DNA from: Desertibaculum subflavum
GTDB lineage: Bacteria > Pseudomonadota > Alphaproteobacteria > Ferrovibrionales > Ferrovibrionaceae
Direction of reading: 5' to 3'
Length of the DNA stretch: 64,000 nt
NCBI GenBank assembly: GCA_003576705.1
Contig: QOZS01000018.1
Coordinates: 33,620 to 97,619, forward strand
Part shown: positions 21,078 through 29,363 of the stretch, piece after piece
Layout: each line of letters opens with the position of its first letter
Numbering within the stretch: the first letter of the stretch is position 1
Position numbers and translations under genes: made by a program
Notes under the pieces: model-generated
Databases searched by the model: none
Seen by the model: the letters and a program-made list of their open reading frames with translations, nothing else
Told to the model about the DNA's origin: nothing

Positions 21078-21103
21078 TTTCGCTTGGCCCTGTTCTAGCG
21101 AAA
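21078..21103. promoter_or_regulatory. Operator-like inverted repeat in the divergent DapA-like/hydantoinase spacer
   Basis: TTTCGCT (21078-21084) and AGCGAAA (21097-21103) are perfect inverted 7-mers separated by 12 bases, about midway between two divergent genes. The dyad size suits a dimeric repressor, but no regulator gene is adjacent and the call is inference. Confidence 0.35.
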
Positions 21104-21158
21104 ATGGGCCCGACCGGGGCCAGAAATTTGCGCCGGCAAGGTATGCAGAGGTGCGGCG

Positions 21159-22613
21159 ATGGCGGGTTACGAGCTGGTGATCAAGGGCGGCAAGGTGGCC
21201 ACGGCCGCCGATACGTTCATGGCCGATATCGGCATCCGGGGCGGCAAGATAGCCGCGCTCGGCGACGACCTGGCGGGCGACCGGGTGATCGACGCGCGCG
21301 GGAAGCTGGTCCTGCCCGGCGGCATCGACAGCCATGTCCACGTGGCGCAGCGCTCCGGCATGGGCGTCGACACCGCCGACGATTTCGCCTCCGGCAGCAC
21401 CTCGGCCGCCTGCGGCGGCACCACCACCATCATTTCCTTCGCGGCGCAGCAGCGCGGCCAGTCGTTGCGCCAGGTGGTGAAGGATTATCACGCCAAGGCC
21501 GAAGGCCAGGCGCTGATCGACTATGCCTTCCACCTGATCATCTCCGATCCCACCGAGCAGGTGATGGGCCAGGAGCTGCCCGGCCTGATCCGCGACGGCT
21601 ATACGTCGTTCAAGATCTACACGACCTACGACGCGCTGAAGCTGACCGATCGCCAGGTGCTCGACGTGCTGTCGCTGGCCCGCCGCGAGGGAGCCATGGT
21701 GATGGTGCATGCGGAGAACCACGACATCATCGCCTGGCTCTCCGACAAGCTGGTCCAGGCCGGCCGCATGGGCCCGCCCAGCCACGGCATCGCCCATGCC
21801 GCGATCGCCGAGCGCGAGGCGACGGGGCGGGTGATCTCGATGGGCGAGCTGCTCGACGTGCCGCTCCTCATCGTGCACGTTTCCGGCTGCGAGGCGATCG
21901 AGGAGATCCGCAAGGCGAAGGCGCGCGGCCTCAAGATCTACGGTGAGACCTGCCCGCAATATCTCTTCCTCTCCGCCGAGGATCTGGAGAAGGAAGGCTT
22001 CGACGGCGCCATGTGCATGTGCTCGCCGCCGCCGCGCGAAGCCGCCAATCAGGAGAGCGTCTGGACCGGGCTCACCACCGGCGTGTTCGACGTGTTCTCC
22101 TCCGACCATGCGCCCTATCGCTTCGAGGGGCCAGGCGGCAAGGTCGCCGGCATGAAGGCCGGTGGCTTCAAGAAGGTGCCGAACGGCGTGCCGGGCATCG
22201 AGATCCGCGTGCCGATGCTGTTCTCCGAGGGCGTGCTGAAGGGGCGGATCGACCTCAACCAGTTCGTCGCGCTCACCTCGACCAACCACGCCAAGCTCTA
22301 TGGCCTGCATCCGCGCAAGGGCACCATCGCCGTGGGTGCGGATGCCGATATCGCGATCTGGGATCCGGCGATCGAGCGCACCATCACGCACTCGATGCTG
22401 CACGACGCCATGGACTACACGCCCTATGAGGGCCGCAAGGTGACCGGCTGGCCGATGACGGTGCTGTCGCGCGGCGAGGTCGTGGTCGACCAAGGCGAGC
22501 CGGTGGCGAAGATCGGCCGCGGCCAGTTCCTGTCCTGCGACAAGCCCGACGCCGCCCGCCCGCGCGGCCACCTCCCCTTCACCCCCGAAATCGCCAAGTC
22601 GATCCTGTTCTGA
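21159..22613 (+). CDS. Dihydropyrimidinase / D-hydantoinase
   Basis: A 484-residue cyclic amidohydrolase. The binuclear metal site is complete: His59 and His61 (DSHVH), the carboxylated Lys152 (SFKIYTTYD), His184 (VHAEN), His240 (IVHVSG) and Asp316 (SSDHAPY). The family opens dihydropyrimidines or 5-substituted hydantoins to N-carbamoyl products. The next gene, 11 bases downstream, encodes an N-carbamoyl-D-amino-acid hydrolase, so D-hydantoinase activity is favoured over a purely pyrimidine role. A gene at 45151-46578 encodes a second, more distant member. Confidence 0.93.
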   Translation: MAGYELVIKGGKVATAADTFMADIGIRGGKIAALGDDLAGDRVIDARGKLVLPGGIDSHVHVAQRSGMGVDTADDFASGSTSAACGGTTTIISFAAQQRGQSLRQVVKDYHAKAEGQALIDYAFHLIISDPTEQVMGQELPGLIRDGYTSFKIYTTYDALKLTDRQVLDVLSLARREGAMVMVHAENHDIIAWLSDKLVQAGRMGPPSHGIAHAAIAEREATGRVISMGELLDVPLLIVHVSGCEAIEEIRKAKARGLKIYGETCPQYLFLSAEDLEKEGFDGAMCMCSPPPREAANQESVWTGLTTGVFDVFSSDHAPYRFEGPGGKVAGMKAGGFKKVPNGVPGIEIRVPMLFSEGVLKGRIDLNQFVALTSTNHAKLYGLHPRKGTIAVGADADIAIWDPAIERTITHSMLHDAMDYTPYEGRKVTGWPMTVLSRGEVVVDQGEPVAKIGRGQFLSCDKPDAARPRGHLPFTPEIAKSILF

Positions 22614-22624
22614 GGAGCCTTCGC

Positions 22625-23587
22625 ATGCCCGCATTCAAGCTGACGCCGCGCCTCGTCACCGTCGGTGGGGCGCAGCTCGGACCGATCCAGCGCGCCGAGA
22701 AGCGCGAGGCGGTGGTGGAGCGGCTGATCGCACTGCTGCGCGAGGGCCATCGCAAGGGCTGCCGGATCGTGGTGTTCCCCGAACTCGCGTTGACGACTTT
22801 CTTCCCGCGCTGGTTCATGCCGGACTGGAAGGAGGTCGAGACCTTCTTCGAGCGCGAGATGCCGAACAAGGCGGTGCAGCCGCTATTCGACGAGGCGAAG
22901 CGGCTGAAGATCGGCTTTTATCTCGGCTATGCCGAGCTCACCGCGGACGGACATCACTTCAACACCGCGATCCTGGTCGACGACACCGGCAAGATCGTCG
23001 GCAAGTACCGCAAGGTGCATCTTCCCGGCCATTCTGAGAACGAGCCGGAGCGGCCGTTCCAGCATCTGGAGAAGCGGTATTTCGAGCCGGGCGATCTCGG
23101 CTTCCCGGTCTGGCGCTCGATGGGCGGCATCATGGGCATGTGCATCTGCAACGACCGCCGCTGGCCGGAGACCTATCGCGTCATGGGCCTGCAGGGCGTC
23201 GAGCTGCTGATGCTCGGCTACAACACGCCGGCCATCAACGCCTGGGCGATGGTGCATTCGGCGCCGGAGCCGGAGCATCTGCGCCAGTTCCACAACCACG
23301 TCGTCATGCAGGCCGGCGCCTATCAGAACTCGACCTGGGTGGTCGCCGTCGCCAAGGCCGGCATCGAGGAGGACTGCTCGCTGATCGGCGGCTCCTGCAT
23401 CATAGCGCCGACCGGCGAGATGGTGGCACTGGCCCGCGGCGTCGACGACGAGCTGATCGTCGCCGATTGCGACCTGGCGCTCTGCAAATACGGCAAGGAC
23501 ACGATCTTCAACTTCGACAAGCATCGGCGGATCGAGCATTACGGCCTGATCTCGAGCCAGACCGGTGTTATCGAGCCGCCGATGTAG
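22625..23587 (+). CDS. N-carbamoyl-D-amino-acid hydrolase (D-carbamoylase)
   Basis: A 320-residue nitrilase-superfamily enzyme, close to the usual length of about 305. The Glu-Lys-Cys triad is Glu53 (VFPELALTTFFPRW), Lys130 (GKYRKVHLPGH) and Cys175 (CICNDRRWPE). RPFQHLEKRYFEPGDLGFPV is a signature of D-carbamoylases rather than of beta-ureidopropionases. It hydrolyses N-carbamoyl-D-amino acids to D-amino acid, CO2 and ammonia. It is transcribed with the D-hydantoinase gene (11-base gap), giving a two-step pathway. Confidence 0.93.
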   Translation: MPAFKLTPRLVTVGGAQLGPIQRAEKREAVVERLIALLREGHRKGCRIVVFPELALTTFFPRWFMPDWKEVETFFEREMPNKAVQPLFDEAKRLKIGFYLGYAELTADGHHFNTAILVDDTGKIVGKYRKVHLPGHSENEPERPFQHLEKRYFEPGDLGFPVWRSMGGIMGMCICNDRRWPETYRVMGLQGVELLMLGYNTPAINAWAMVHSAPEPEHLRQFHNHVVMQAGAYQNSTWVVAVAKAGIEEDCSLIGGSCIIAPTGEMVALARGVDDELIVADCDLALCKYGKDTIFNFDKHRRIEHYGLISSQTGVIEPPM

Positions 23588-23596
23588 CGACCGGCG

Positions 23597-24838
23597 CTAT
23601 GGCCTGTGCAGCATCGGCGACCGCCGGGTGAAGCTGCGCCGACCGCGCTTCAGCCCGAACAGCGGCTGCGCCAGCTCGGCCACCGCCATGGCCGGATCGC
23701 GGCAATCGAGCACGACGAGATCGGCCGGGTTGCCGACGGCGATGCCGTAATCGTCGAGGTTCATCAGTTTCGCCGGCAGGCGGGTCACCATGTCGAGGCA
23801 ATCCGCGAGCTCCGCCGGCCGGCCGGCCTGCGCGATATTGGCGTAGAGATTCGCCATGCGGATCAGCGAGCAATCGCCGAACGGGGTGAACGGGTTCATC
23901 ACGTTGTTGGTCGAGAGCGAGCAGGTGACGCCGTGCGCCAGCAGCTTGTGCGCCGGCGTGACGCCGCGCGGCACGTCGTGATCGTGGCCGCGGCCCATCA
24001 GGAAGAGATCGGTCGAGGGCAGCACGGTGACCGCAACCCCGGCATCGGCGAGGCGGCGCGCCTTGGCGGCCAGCGCCTCGGCCGGCAGCGACGACAGCTT
24101 GGTGACATGGCCGACGGCGACGCGGCCGCCCCATTTCTGCGCCTCGGCCTGGCGGCAGACCTCGTCGAGGTCCATGCGGGCGGGATCGAGGTCGAAATCG
24201 AGGTGGAAGTCGATGTCGAGGTCGAAGCGCCGCGCGATGGCGAAGATGCGGGCGATCTGCTCGTTCGGATCGGTATCCGTATAGGGACAGCCCCCGATCA
24301 CGTCGGCACCCGCCGCGCAGGCCTCGACCAGCAACTCCTCAGTGCCGGGATCGTTGGTCAGGCCCTCCTGCGGGAAGACGCAGAGCTCGAGATCCACCGC
24401 CCAGGCATAGTCGCGCTTGAGGCGCTGCAGCGCGCCGAAGCTGCGCAACCCGATGCGGGGATCAATCTCCACATGGGTGCGGATGCGGGTCGTGCCCTGC
24501 AGGATCGCCTTTTCCAGCACGCCGCTCGCCCGGGCATAGACATCCGCCTCGGTGAAGCCGCGCTTCGCCGCCGCCACCTCGGCGATCGCCTCGGCAAGCG
24601 TTCCCTCCGTTCGGCAGCGGTCGAGGATGCAAGCCTTGTCCAGGTGGATATGCGTCTCGACGAAGCCCGGCACGACCAGCCGGCCGTCAAGCCGCTCCTC
24701 CGGTGCGGTCGCGGCGATGTTCGGTGCGACGGCCGCGATCCGTCCGCCCCGGATGCCGATATCGACGGGCGCGGCATCGCCGCCCGCGATGCGGGCCTGG
24801 CGCAGGATCAGATCGAAGGACGTGGTTCCGGTCACCAC
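23597..24838 (-). CDS. Amidohydrolase, cytosine deaminase-like
   Basis: A 413-residue amidohydrolase. Metal ligands are ETHIHLDKA (HxH), a later FHLDF, VGHVTKL and an Asp in the LPSTDLFLMGRGHD region. The combination HIHLDK is typical of the cytosine-deaminase group, which also includes creatinine, isoguanine and N-isopropylammelide deaminases, so the substrate is open. It lies four bases after the FAH-family gene on the same strand and converges with the D-carbamoylase gene with a 9-base gap, placing it in the same catabolic region. Confidence 0.85.
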   Translation of the reverse strand: MVTGTTSFDLILRQARIAGGDAAPVDIGIRGGRIAAVAPNIAATAPEERLDGRLVVPGFVETHIHLDKACILDRCRTEGTLAEAIAEVAAAKRGFTEADVYARASGVLEKAILQGTTRIRTHVEIDPRIGLRSFGALQRLKRDYAWAVDLELCVFPQEGLTNDPGTEELLVEACAAGADVIGGCPYTDTDPNEQIARIFAIARRFDLDIDFHLDFDLDPARMDLDEVCRQAEAQKWGGRVAVGHVTKLSSLPAEALAAKARRLADAGVAVTVLPSTDLFLMGRGHDHDVPRGVTPAHKLLAHGVTCSLSTNNVMNPFTPFGDCSLIRMANLYANIAQAGRPAELADCLDMVTRLPAKLMNLDDYGIAVGNPADLVVLDCRDPAMAVAELAQPLFGLKRGRRSFTRRSPMLHRP

Positions 24839-24842
24839 CCGG

Positions 24843-26009
24843 CTAAAGCAACTTGCGTGCCGCCAGGTTCTTCATCAGCGCCGCCGTGCCGATGATCCAG
24901 GGCTCGACCTTGTCGCAGGTATTGACCCGGTTGGTCAGCGCACCGAGCCGGGGCGAGGCGATGGTGACGATGTCGCCGACCTGGTGGGTGAAGCCGCGGC
25001 CCGGCGCGCCGCGATCCTTGGTCGGCGCGAACATGGTGCCGGTATAGAGCATGGCGCCGTCGGGATATTGATGCGTGGCGCAGACGAGCTGGCCGGCGAG
25101 ATCGGTGATGTCGCGGCTGATCCGGCCGAGCGAGCTCTTGCCCTCGAGCACGAACTGGTCGAGCCCCTCCACCCGCATCAGCACCTCGACCTGGCGCAGG
25201 TCGTCGAGCGTGAACTTGTCGTCGATCAGGCGGATGAACGGGCCGATGGCGCTGGAGGCCGCGTTGTCCTTGGCCTTGCCGAGCAGCAGCGCGCTCCGCC
25301 CCTCCACATCGCGCAGGTTGACGTCGTTGCCGAGCGTCGCGCCGACGATGCGCCCCTCGGCATTGATCGCCAGCACGACCTCGGGCTCCGGATTGTTCCA
25401 GGACGAGGCCGGGTGGATGCCGATCTCGGCGCCGATGCCGACCGAGGACATCGGCTGCGCCTTGGTGAAGATCTCGGCATCCGGCCCGATGCCGACTTCG
25501 AGATATTGCGACCAGGCGCCGCGTTCGATCAGCACCTGCTTCAGCCGTGCCGCCTCCGGCGAGCCCGGCTTCAGCGTCGCGAGATCGCCGCCGATGCTGG
25601 CCAGGATCGAGGCGCGCACGCTGTCGGCCTGGCTCGCATCGCCCCGCACCTGCTCCTCGATCACCCGCTCCAGCATGCTGGTGACGAAGGTGACGCCGGC
25701 CGCCTTCACCGCCTGCAGGTCACAGGGCGCCAGGAACCAGGGCTGCTTCGGGTCGCAGGTGTCGTGCGCGCTGTTGGCCAGGATCGCGGCCACCTCGCCC
25801 ACCGGCTCGCCGTCGAAGCGGCGCAGCGCCGCAACTGGATCGGGCAGGTTGAGCAGGTCGGCCATGGTGGGCGCGAGGCCGGTGATGTCGAACACGCCGC
25901 CGGGACGCACGGCAACGACGGAGGGGCCGATATCGGGGCGCCAGACACGGCCGAGCAAGATCGCGGCGGCGGCATCGATCGGCAGGATGGCACGGATCGA
26001 GAGGTCCAT
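24843..26009 (-). CDS. Fumarylacetoacetate hydrolase (FAH) family protein
   Basis: A 388-residue FAH-fold protein. The metal-binding glutamates are in GIGAEIGIHPASSW and NNPEPEVVLAIN, followed by GNDVNLRDVEGRSALLLGKA. FAH-family enzymes act as hydrolases, hydratases, decarboxylases or isomerases on 2-keto or 1,3-diketo acids. The variant with the NDVNLRDVEGRSA stretch resembles those linked to sugar-acid and keto-acid breakdown. It is 47 bases after trpEG and 4 bases before the amidohydrolase gene, so it may be transcribed with both. Confidence 0.85.
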   Translation of the reverse strand: MDLSIRAILPIDAAAAILLGRVWRPDIGPSVVAVRPGGVFDITGLAPTMADLLNLPDPVAALRRFDGEPVGEVAAILANSAHDTCDPKQPWFLAPCDLQAVKAAGVTFVTSMLERVIEEQVRGDASQADSVRASILASIGGDLATLKPGSPEAARLKQVLIERGAWSQYLEVGIGPDAEIFTKAQPMSSVGIGAEIGIHPASSWNNPEPEVVLAINAEGRIVGATLGNDVNLRDVEGRSALLLGKAKDNAASSAIGPFIRLIDDKFTLDDLRQVEVLMRVEGLDQFVLEGKSSLGRISRDITDLAGQLVCATHQYPDGAMLYTGTMFAPTKDRGAPGRGFTHQVGDIVTIASPRLGALTNRVNTCDKVEPWIIGTAALMKNLAARKLL

Positions 26010-26056
26010 GGCCGCAATCTACACGGCCGGAGGACGTTTCGCCTACTGCTCCGCCT

Positions 26057-28237
26057 CTATTCCGCAGCTTCCGCCAGCGACTTGCGGGCGATGGTGCGGA
26101 GCACGTTGGCGACCACGTTCGGACCGACATCGCCCGACGCGGTCATGATCGATTCCGGGTGGAACTGCACCGCCGCCACCGGCTCACTCGCATGCTCGAT
26201 CGCCATGATCACACCATCGTCCGATCGCGCCGTCACGCGGAAGGCCGCCGGGAGCTTTTCCGGCACGGCATAGAGCGAGTGATAGCGGCCGGCGGTGAAG
26301 CGCGCCGGCAGGTCGGTGAAGAGGCGTGTCTCGCCCTCCACCACCTCGATGCCGCTCGGCTTGCCGTGGCGCGGGATGTCGAGCTGGCCGAGCGTACCGC
26401 CATAGTGCTCGACCAGGCCCTGCAGCCCGAGGCAGACGCCGAAGATCGGCAGGTTGCGGGCACGGATCTTGGCGATCATCGCCGGGATGGCGAAATCGGT
26501 CGGGTTGCCCGGCCCGGGCGACAGCACGACCATCGACCAGTCCTGCTCCAGTGCGGCTTCCGCGTGGTTGTGGCGGATGGTCACGACTTCCGCGCCCTGG
26601 CGGCGGAAGCAATCGCCCAGCATGTGGACGAAGCTGTCCTCGTAGTCGATCAGCAGGAGGCGCATGCCGCGCCCGGCCGGCGGCGGCGGCGCGATGCCGG
26701 CCGGCGCACGGCCCGACATCGCCTCCTCGGCGCGTTTCAGGGTCTCCAGCAGCGCCGCGATCTTGACGCGGCATTCCTGCTCTTCGGCATCCGGGTCGGA
26801 ATCGACCAGCAGGGTCGCACCGGCGCGCATCTCGGCGATGCCGTGCGCGAGGCGGATGGTGCGCAAGGTCAGGCCGGTATCACATTCGCCGTCGAAGGTG
26901 AGCCGGCCGACCGCGCCGCCATACCAGCGCCGCGTGGTCTTCTCGCGCTGCTCGATGAAGCGCGCGGCCCAGGGCTTCGGCGCACCGGTTACCGTCACCG
27001 CCCAGCAATGCGAGAGGAAGGCGTCGATCGAATCTCGCTCCGGCTTCAGCCGGCCCTCGACATGGTCCACCGTGTGGATCAGGTGGCTGTACATCTCGAT
27101 CTGGCGGCGGCCGATCACCTTCACCGTGCCGGGATCGCAGATGCGCGCCTTGTCGTTGCGGTCGACATCCGTGCACATGGTCAGCTCGCACTCGTCCTTG
27201 ACCGAGTTGAGCAGCTCCTTGATGCGGTCGGCATCCTCCAGCGCGTCGCGGCCGCGGCGGATGGTGCCGCTGATCGGGCAGGTTTCGACCCGGCGGCCGG
27301 TGACCCGCACGAACATCTCGGGCGAGGCACCGATCAGGTGTTCGCCGCCCAGATTGACCAGGAAGCCGAACGGGCTCGGGTTGACGGCGGAGAGCGTGCG
27401 GTAGAGCTCGCAGGGCCGCGCCGCCGTCTTGCGATAGGACGAGAAGGACGGCACCACCTCGAACAGCTCGCCCTTGGCGAAGAACGGCATCGCCTCGCGC
27501 ACGATGGCGGCATAGCCGCCGGGCGGCAGGTCGGCCTCCACCGCCGGCGTCGCCTGCGCGTTCGGGGTGATGGTCGCCGTGCGGCGATCCAACGCCACGG
27601 TGGAGCCGGAGGCCGTCTCGAACTCGTAGTCGAAGCGCTGCAGGCGGTCGCTGCCCTTCTCGATCACATAGATGCGGTCGGGCAGGTGCAGCACCACGTC
27701 GCGCTGGTCGGAGGGACGCTCCTTGGCCAGCGGGATCGGCTCGAACTGGTGCAGCACGTCATAGCCGAAGGCGCCGTACAGGCCGAGATGGCGGTCCTCG
27801 TCGGAGCGGAACAGGTCAAGCACCGAACGGACGACGCTGAACACCGAAGGCTGGCGGCTCCGCTCCTCCTCGGTGAAGCTCTCACTCGACGGAATCACTT
27901 GGCCGGTCAGGCATTCGTCGTCCTGGGATTCGACCGCGAGATGCGCATTGCCGCGCAGCGCCGCCGCGACGGCGCCGATCAGCACCTTGCCGCGGCCGTT
28001 GAGCGCCAGCACTTCGAAGCGGTAGCCGCGGGCCGAGATCTCGAGCGGCGGATCGACATAGGCGACGGTCCAGCGGGCGTAGCGGCCGGGATAGTCGACG
28101 GCGCAGCGGAAGATCGCGCCACGGCGGCCATCCAGGGAATCCGTCAGCGTCAGCAGGCTCGCCTGATCGGTCAGCTCGTAGGCGTGCCGGGTGACGCGGA
28201 TTCCGCCTTCGGTGAGATATCGGCTAACGGCGGTCAT
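26057..28237 (-). CDS. trpE(G): Anthranilate synthase, fused TrpE-TrpG
   Basis: A 726-residue fusion making anthranilate from chorismate and glutamine. The first ~510 residues form TrpE, with GASPEMFVRVTGRRVETCPI, PISGTIRRG, DVDRNDKARIC and an HIVDHVEG-like HTVDHVEGRL. After a Pro-rich linker the TrpG amidotransferase follows: LLLIDYEDSFVHML, SPGPGNP, nucleophile Cys in FGVCLGLQG, and HPES near the end. Fusions of this order are known from Rhizobium, Azospirillum and relatives. It is preceded by a trpL leader peptide (28306-28356), so attenuation is expected. The Shine-Dalgarno before ATG 28237 is weak. Confidence 0.95.
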   Translation of the reverse strand: MTAVSRYLTEGGIRVTRHAYELTDQASLLTLTDSLDGRRGAIFRCAVDYPGRYARWTVAYVDPPLEISARGYRFEVLALNGRGKVLIGAVAAALRGNAHLAVESQDDECLTGQVIPSSESFTEEERSRQPSVFSVVRSVLDLFRSDEDRHLGLYGAFGYDVLHQFEPIPLAKERPSDQRDVVLHLPDRIYVIEKGSDRLQRFDYEFETASGSTVALDRRTATITPNAQATPAVEADLPPGGYAAIVREAMPFFAKGELFEVVPSFSSYRKTAARPCELYRTLSAVNPSPFGFLVNLGGEHLIGASPEMFVRVTGRRVETCPISGTIRRGRDALEDADRIKELLNSVKDECELTMCTDVDRNDKARICDPGTVKVIGRRQIEMYSHLIHTVDHVEGRLKPERDSIDAFLSHCWAVTVTGAPKPWAARFIEQREKTTRRWYGGAVGRLTFDGECDTGLTLRTIRLAHGIAEMRAGATLLVDSDPDAEEQECRVKIAALLETLKRAEEAMSGRAPAGIAPPPPAGRGMRLLLIDYEDSFVHMLGDCFRRQGAEVVTIRHNHAEAALEQDWSMVVLSPGPGNPTDFAIPAMIAKIRARNLPIFGVCLGLQGLVEHYGGTLGQLDIPRHGKPSGIEVVEGETRLFTDLPARFTAGRYHSLYAVPEKLPAAFRVTARSDDGVIMAIEHASEPVAAVQFHPESIMTASGDVGPNVVANVLRTIARKSLAEAAE

Positions 28238-28264
28238 GGAAGATCTCGGTCAGTCGGAGGGGAC

Positions 28265-28320
28265 GGTGCCGCACGGCTCAACGCGCGGCAAGGGTCACGC
28301 GCGGCTCAGTTGCCGCGGCG
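28265..28320 (-). promoter_or_regulatory. trp attenuator: four mutually exclusive pairing segments
   Basis: In transcript order, segment 1 CGCCGCGGCA overlaps the last trpL codons (28311-28320); segment 2 is AGCCGCGCGTG (28296-28306); segment 3 is TGCCGCGCGT (28281-28290); segment 4 is GTGCGGCACC (28265-28274). Segments 1:2, 2:3 and 3:4 can each pair through GC-rich cores, the layout of a classical attenuator. The 3:4 stem is not followed by a clear T-run, so either termination differs from the textbook form or the control is partly translational. Confidence 0.6.
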
Positions 28321-28356
28321 CCATCGCCAAGTCCACCAGAGTGCGACCGGTTTCAT
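28306..28356 (-). CDS. trpL: trp operon leader peptide
   Basis: A 16-codon open frame ending in TGA 68 bases before trpE(G): MKPVALWWTWRWRRGN. Four of sixteen codons are TGG (positions 7, 8, 10 and 12), far above chance, and the position in front of anthranilate synthase makes the call secure. There is no Shine-Dalgarno. The promoter boxes at 28365-28392 predict transcription starting at, or a few bases before, the A of the ATG, so the message is probably leaderless or nearly so, as known for trpL of Sinorhizobium meliloti. Ribosome stalling at the Trp codons would set the fold of the following segments. Confidence 0.88.
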   Translation of the reverse strand: MKPVALWWTWRWRRGN

Positions 28357-28364
28357 AGCCCGGC

Positions 28365-28392
28365 AGTATGCGGGGGCCGGCGGTGCTGTCAA
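28365..28392 (-). promoter_or_regulatory. trpL-trpE(G) promoter
   Basis: TTGACA (28387-28392), a 16-base spacer and CATACT (28365-28370; four of six consensus bases). The -10 box ends eight bases before the trpL ATG at 28356, which puts the start site at or within a few bases of the start codon. Confidence 0.65.
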
Positions 28393-28417
28393 CCTCGGGC
28401 CCGGGTAACCATGAGGC

Positions 28418-28546
28418 TCAGCCGGTAACACCCGGATCCTGCTCGGAATAATCGGGCCGGGCGCGGCGGAAGGCATCCAGCGGAACGCCGCGGGCGATGC
28501 GGACCCGCTCGCCGGCGGAGTTGCGGTGCAGCGTGTAAAGCTTCAC
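28418..28546 (-). CDS. Small protein resembling the N-terminus of zeta-class glutathione S-transferases
   Basis: A 42-residue frame starting with VKLYTLHRNSAGERVRIA and ending in TGA. Its first 18 residues look like beta1-alpha1 of zeta-type GST/maleylacetoacetate isomerases (K-L-Y-x-x-x-R-x-S-A-x-x-R-V-R-I-A), but the rest of the fold is missing and the following residues are unlike a GST. The GTG start at 28546 overlaps the racemase stop as GTGA, so it could be translated by coupling. It is either the remnant of a gene cut when the trp promoter region was joined here, or a small protein of its own. No stop or frameshift interrupts it. Confidence 0.5.
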   Translation of the reverse strand: MKLYTLHRNSAGERVRIARGVPLDAFRRARPDYSEQDPGVTG

Positions 28547-29220
28547 GCCGCCCGCTTGGCCGACCAGCCGAGCCTGAGGCGGCCGATCGCCATGCTGACC
28601 GCGGCCTGGCTCGGCTCCACCACCGGTAGCCCGATTTCGGCCTCCAGCCGGTCGCGATAGCGCGCCATGCCGGCGCAGCCCATCACCAGCACGTCGGCGC
28701 CGCGCTCGTCGCGCAGCCGCTTGCCCACATCGACCATGCGACCGAAGGTGCGGCCCTCATCGGCAAGCTCGACCACGCCGAGATCAATCGCCATGTCGCC
28801 GGCCAGCCGGTCGTTCAGGCCCATGGCGCCGACATAGCGCAGGTGCCGCTTCACCGAGGCCGACTTGATGGCGATGACGCCGAAGCGCTCGCCCAAGGTC
28901 AGCGCCGTCAGGATGCCGCATTCGGCGATGCCGAGGACGGGCTTGCGCGTCACCTCGCGGCAGAGCTGCATGCCGGGATCGCTGAAGCAGGCGATGACGA
29001 AGCAGCCGGTATCGTTGTCGCGCGCCTCGACCATCCGGGCCAGCGGCTGCACCACGCTCTCGACATGCGCCTGGGTTTCGACGCCGGGCGGCCCCTCCTT
29101 CAGGGTCACGCATTCGATCTCCGGCCCGCCGGAAAAGCGCAAGGGCGCCATCGCCGCGTCGATGCCGCGGGTCACCGCCTCGGTCGAATTCGGGTTGATG
29201 ACCAGGATGCGGTCGGTCAT
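28543..29220 (-). CDS. Asp/Glu/hydantoin racemase family protein
   Basis: A 225-residue cofactor-independent racemase with the two catalytic cysteines in mirrored positions: Cys78 in FVIACFSDPG and Cys182 in LVMGCAGMA. The start RILVINPNST is characteristic of hydantoin racemases and the related allantoin racemase/maleate isomerase branch. Given the D-hydantoinase and D-carbamoylase genes about 6 kb away, hydantoin racemase is the favoured role, allowing full conversion of racemic 5-substituted hydantoins. Allantoin racemase is an alternative because ureide genes lie at 35-38 kb. Confidence 0.85.
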   Translation of the reverse strand: MTDRILVINPNSTEAVTRGIDAAMAPLRFSGGPEIECVTLKEGPPGVETQAHVESVVQPLARMVEARDNDTGCFVIACFSDPGMQLCREVTRKPVLGIAECGILTALTLGERFGVIAIKSASVKRHLRYVGAMGLNDRLAGDMAIDLGVVELADEGRTFGRMVDVGKRLRDERGADVLVMGCAGMARYRDRLEAEIGLPVVEPSQAAVSMAIGRLRLGWSAKRAA

Positions 29221-29363
29221 GCGCGCTCACTCCATTGCCGGCGCCAGCTTGGGCAGCTCGCGACATCGTTGCAAGCGGCAGTGGATACCCGCGCAAATCG
29301 CTTGGATGCCGCCCGCGTTTGAACCACACTAGCAGTAGTGGAGAAATCGGAGTCCTGAAGCCG

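Noticed and set aside
28265..28320. A standard intrinsic terminator in the trp leader.
   Set aside because: Stem segments are present but no T-run follows; annotated as attenuator segments only.
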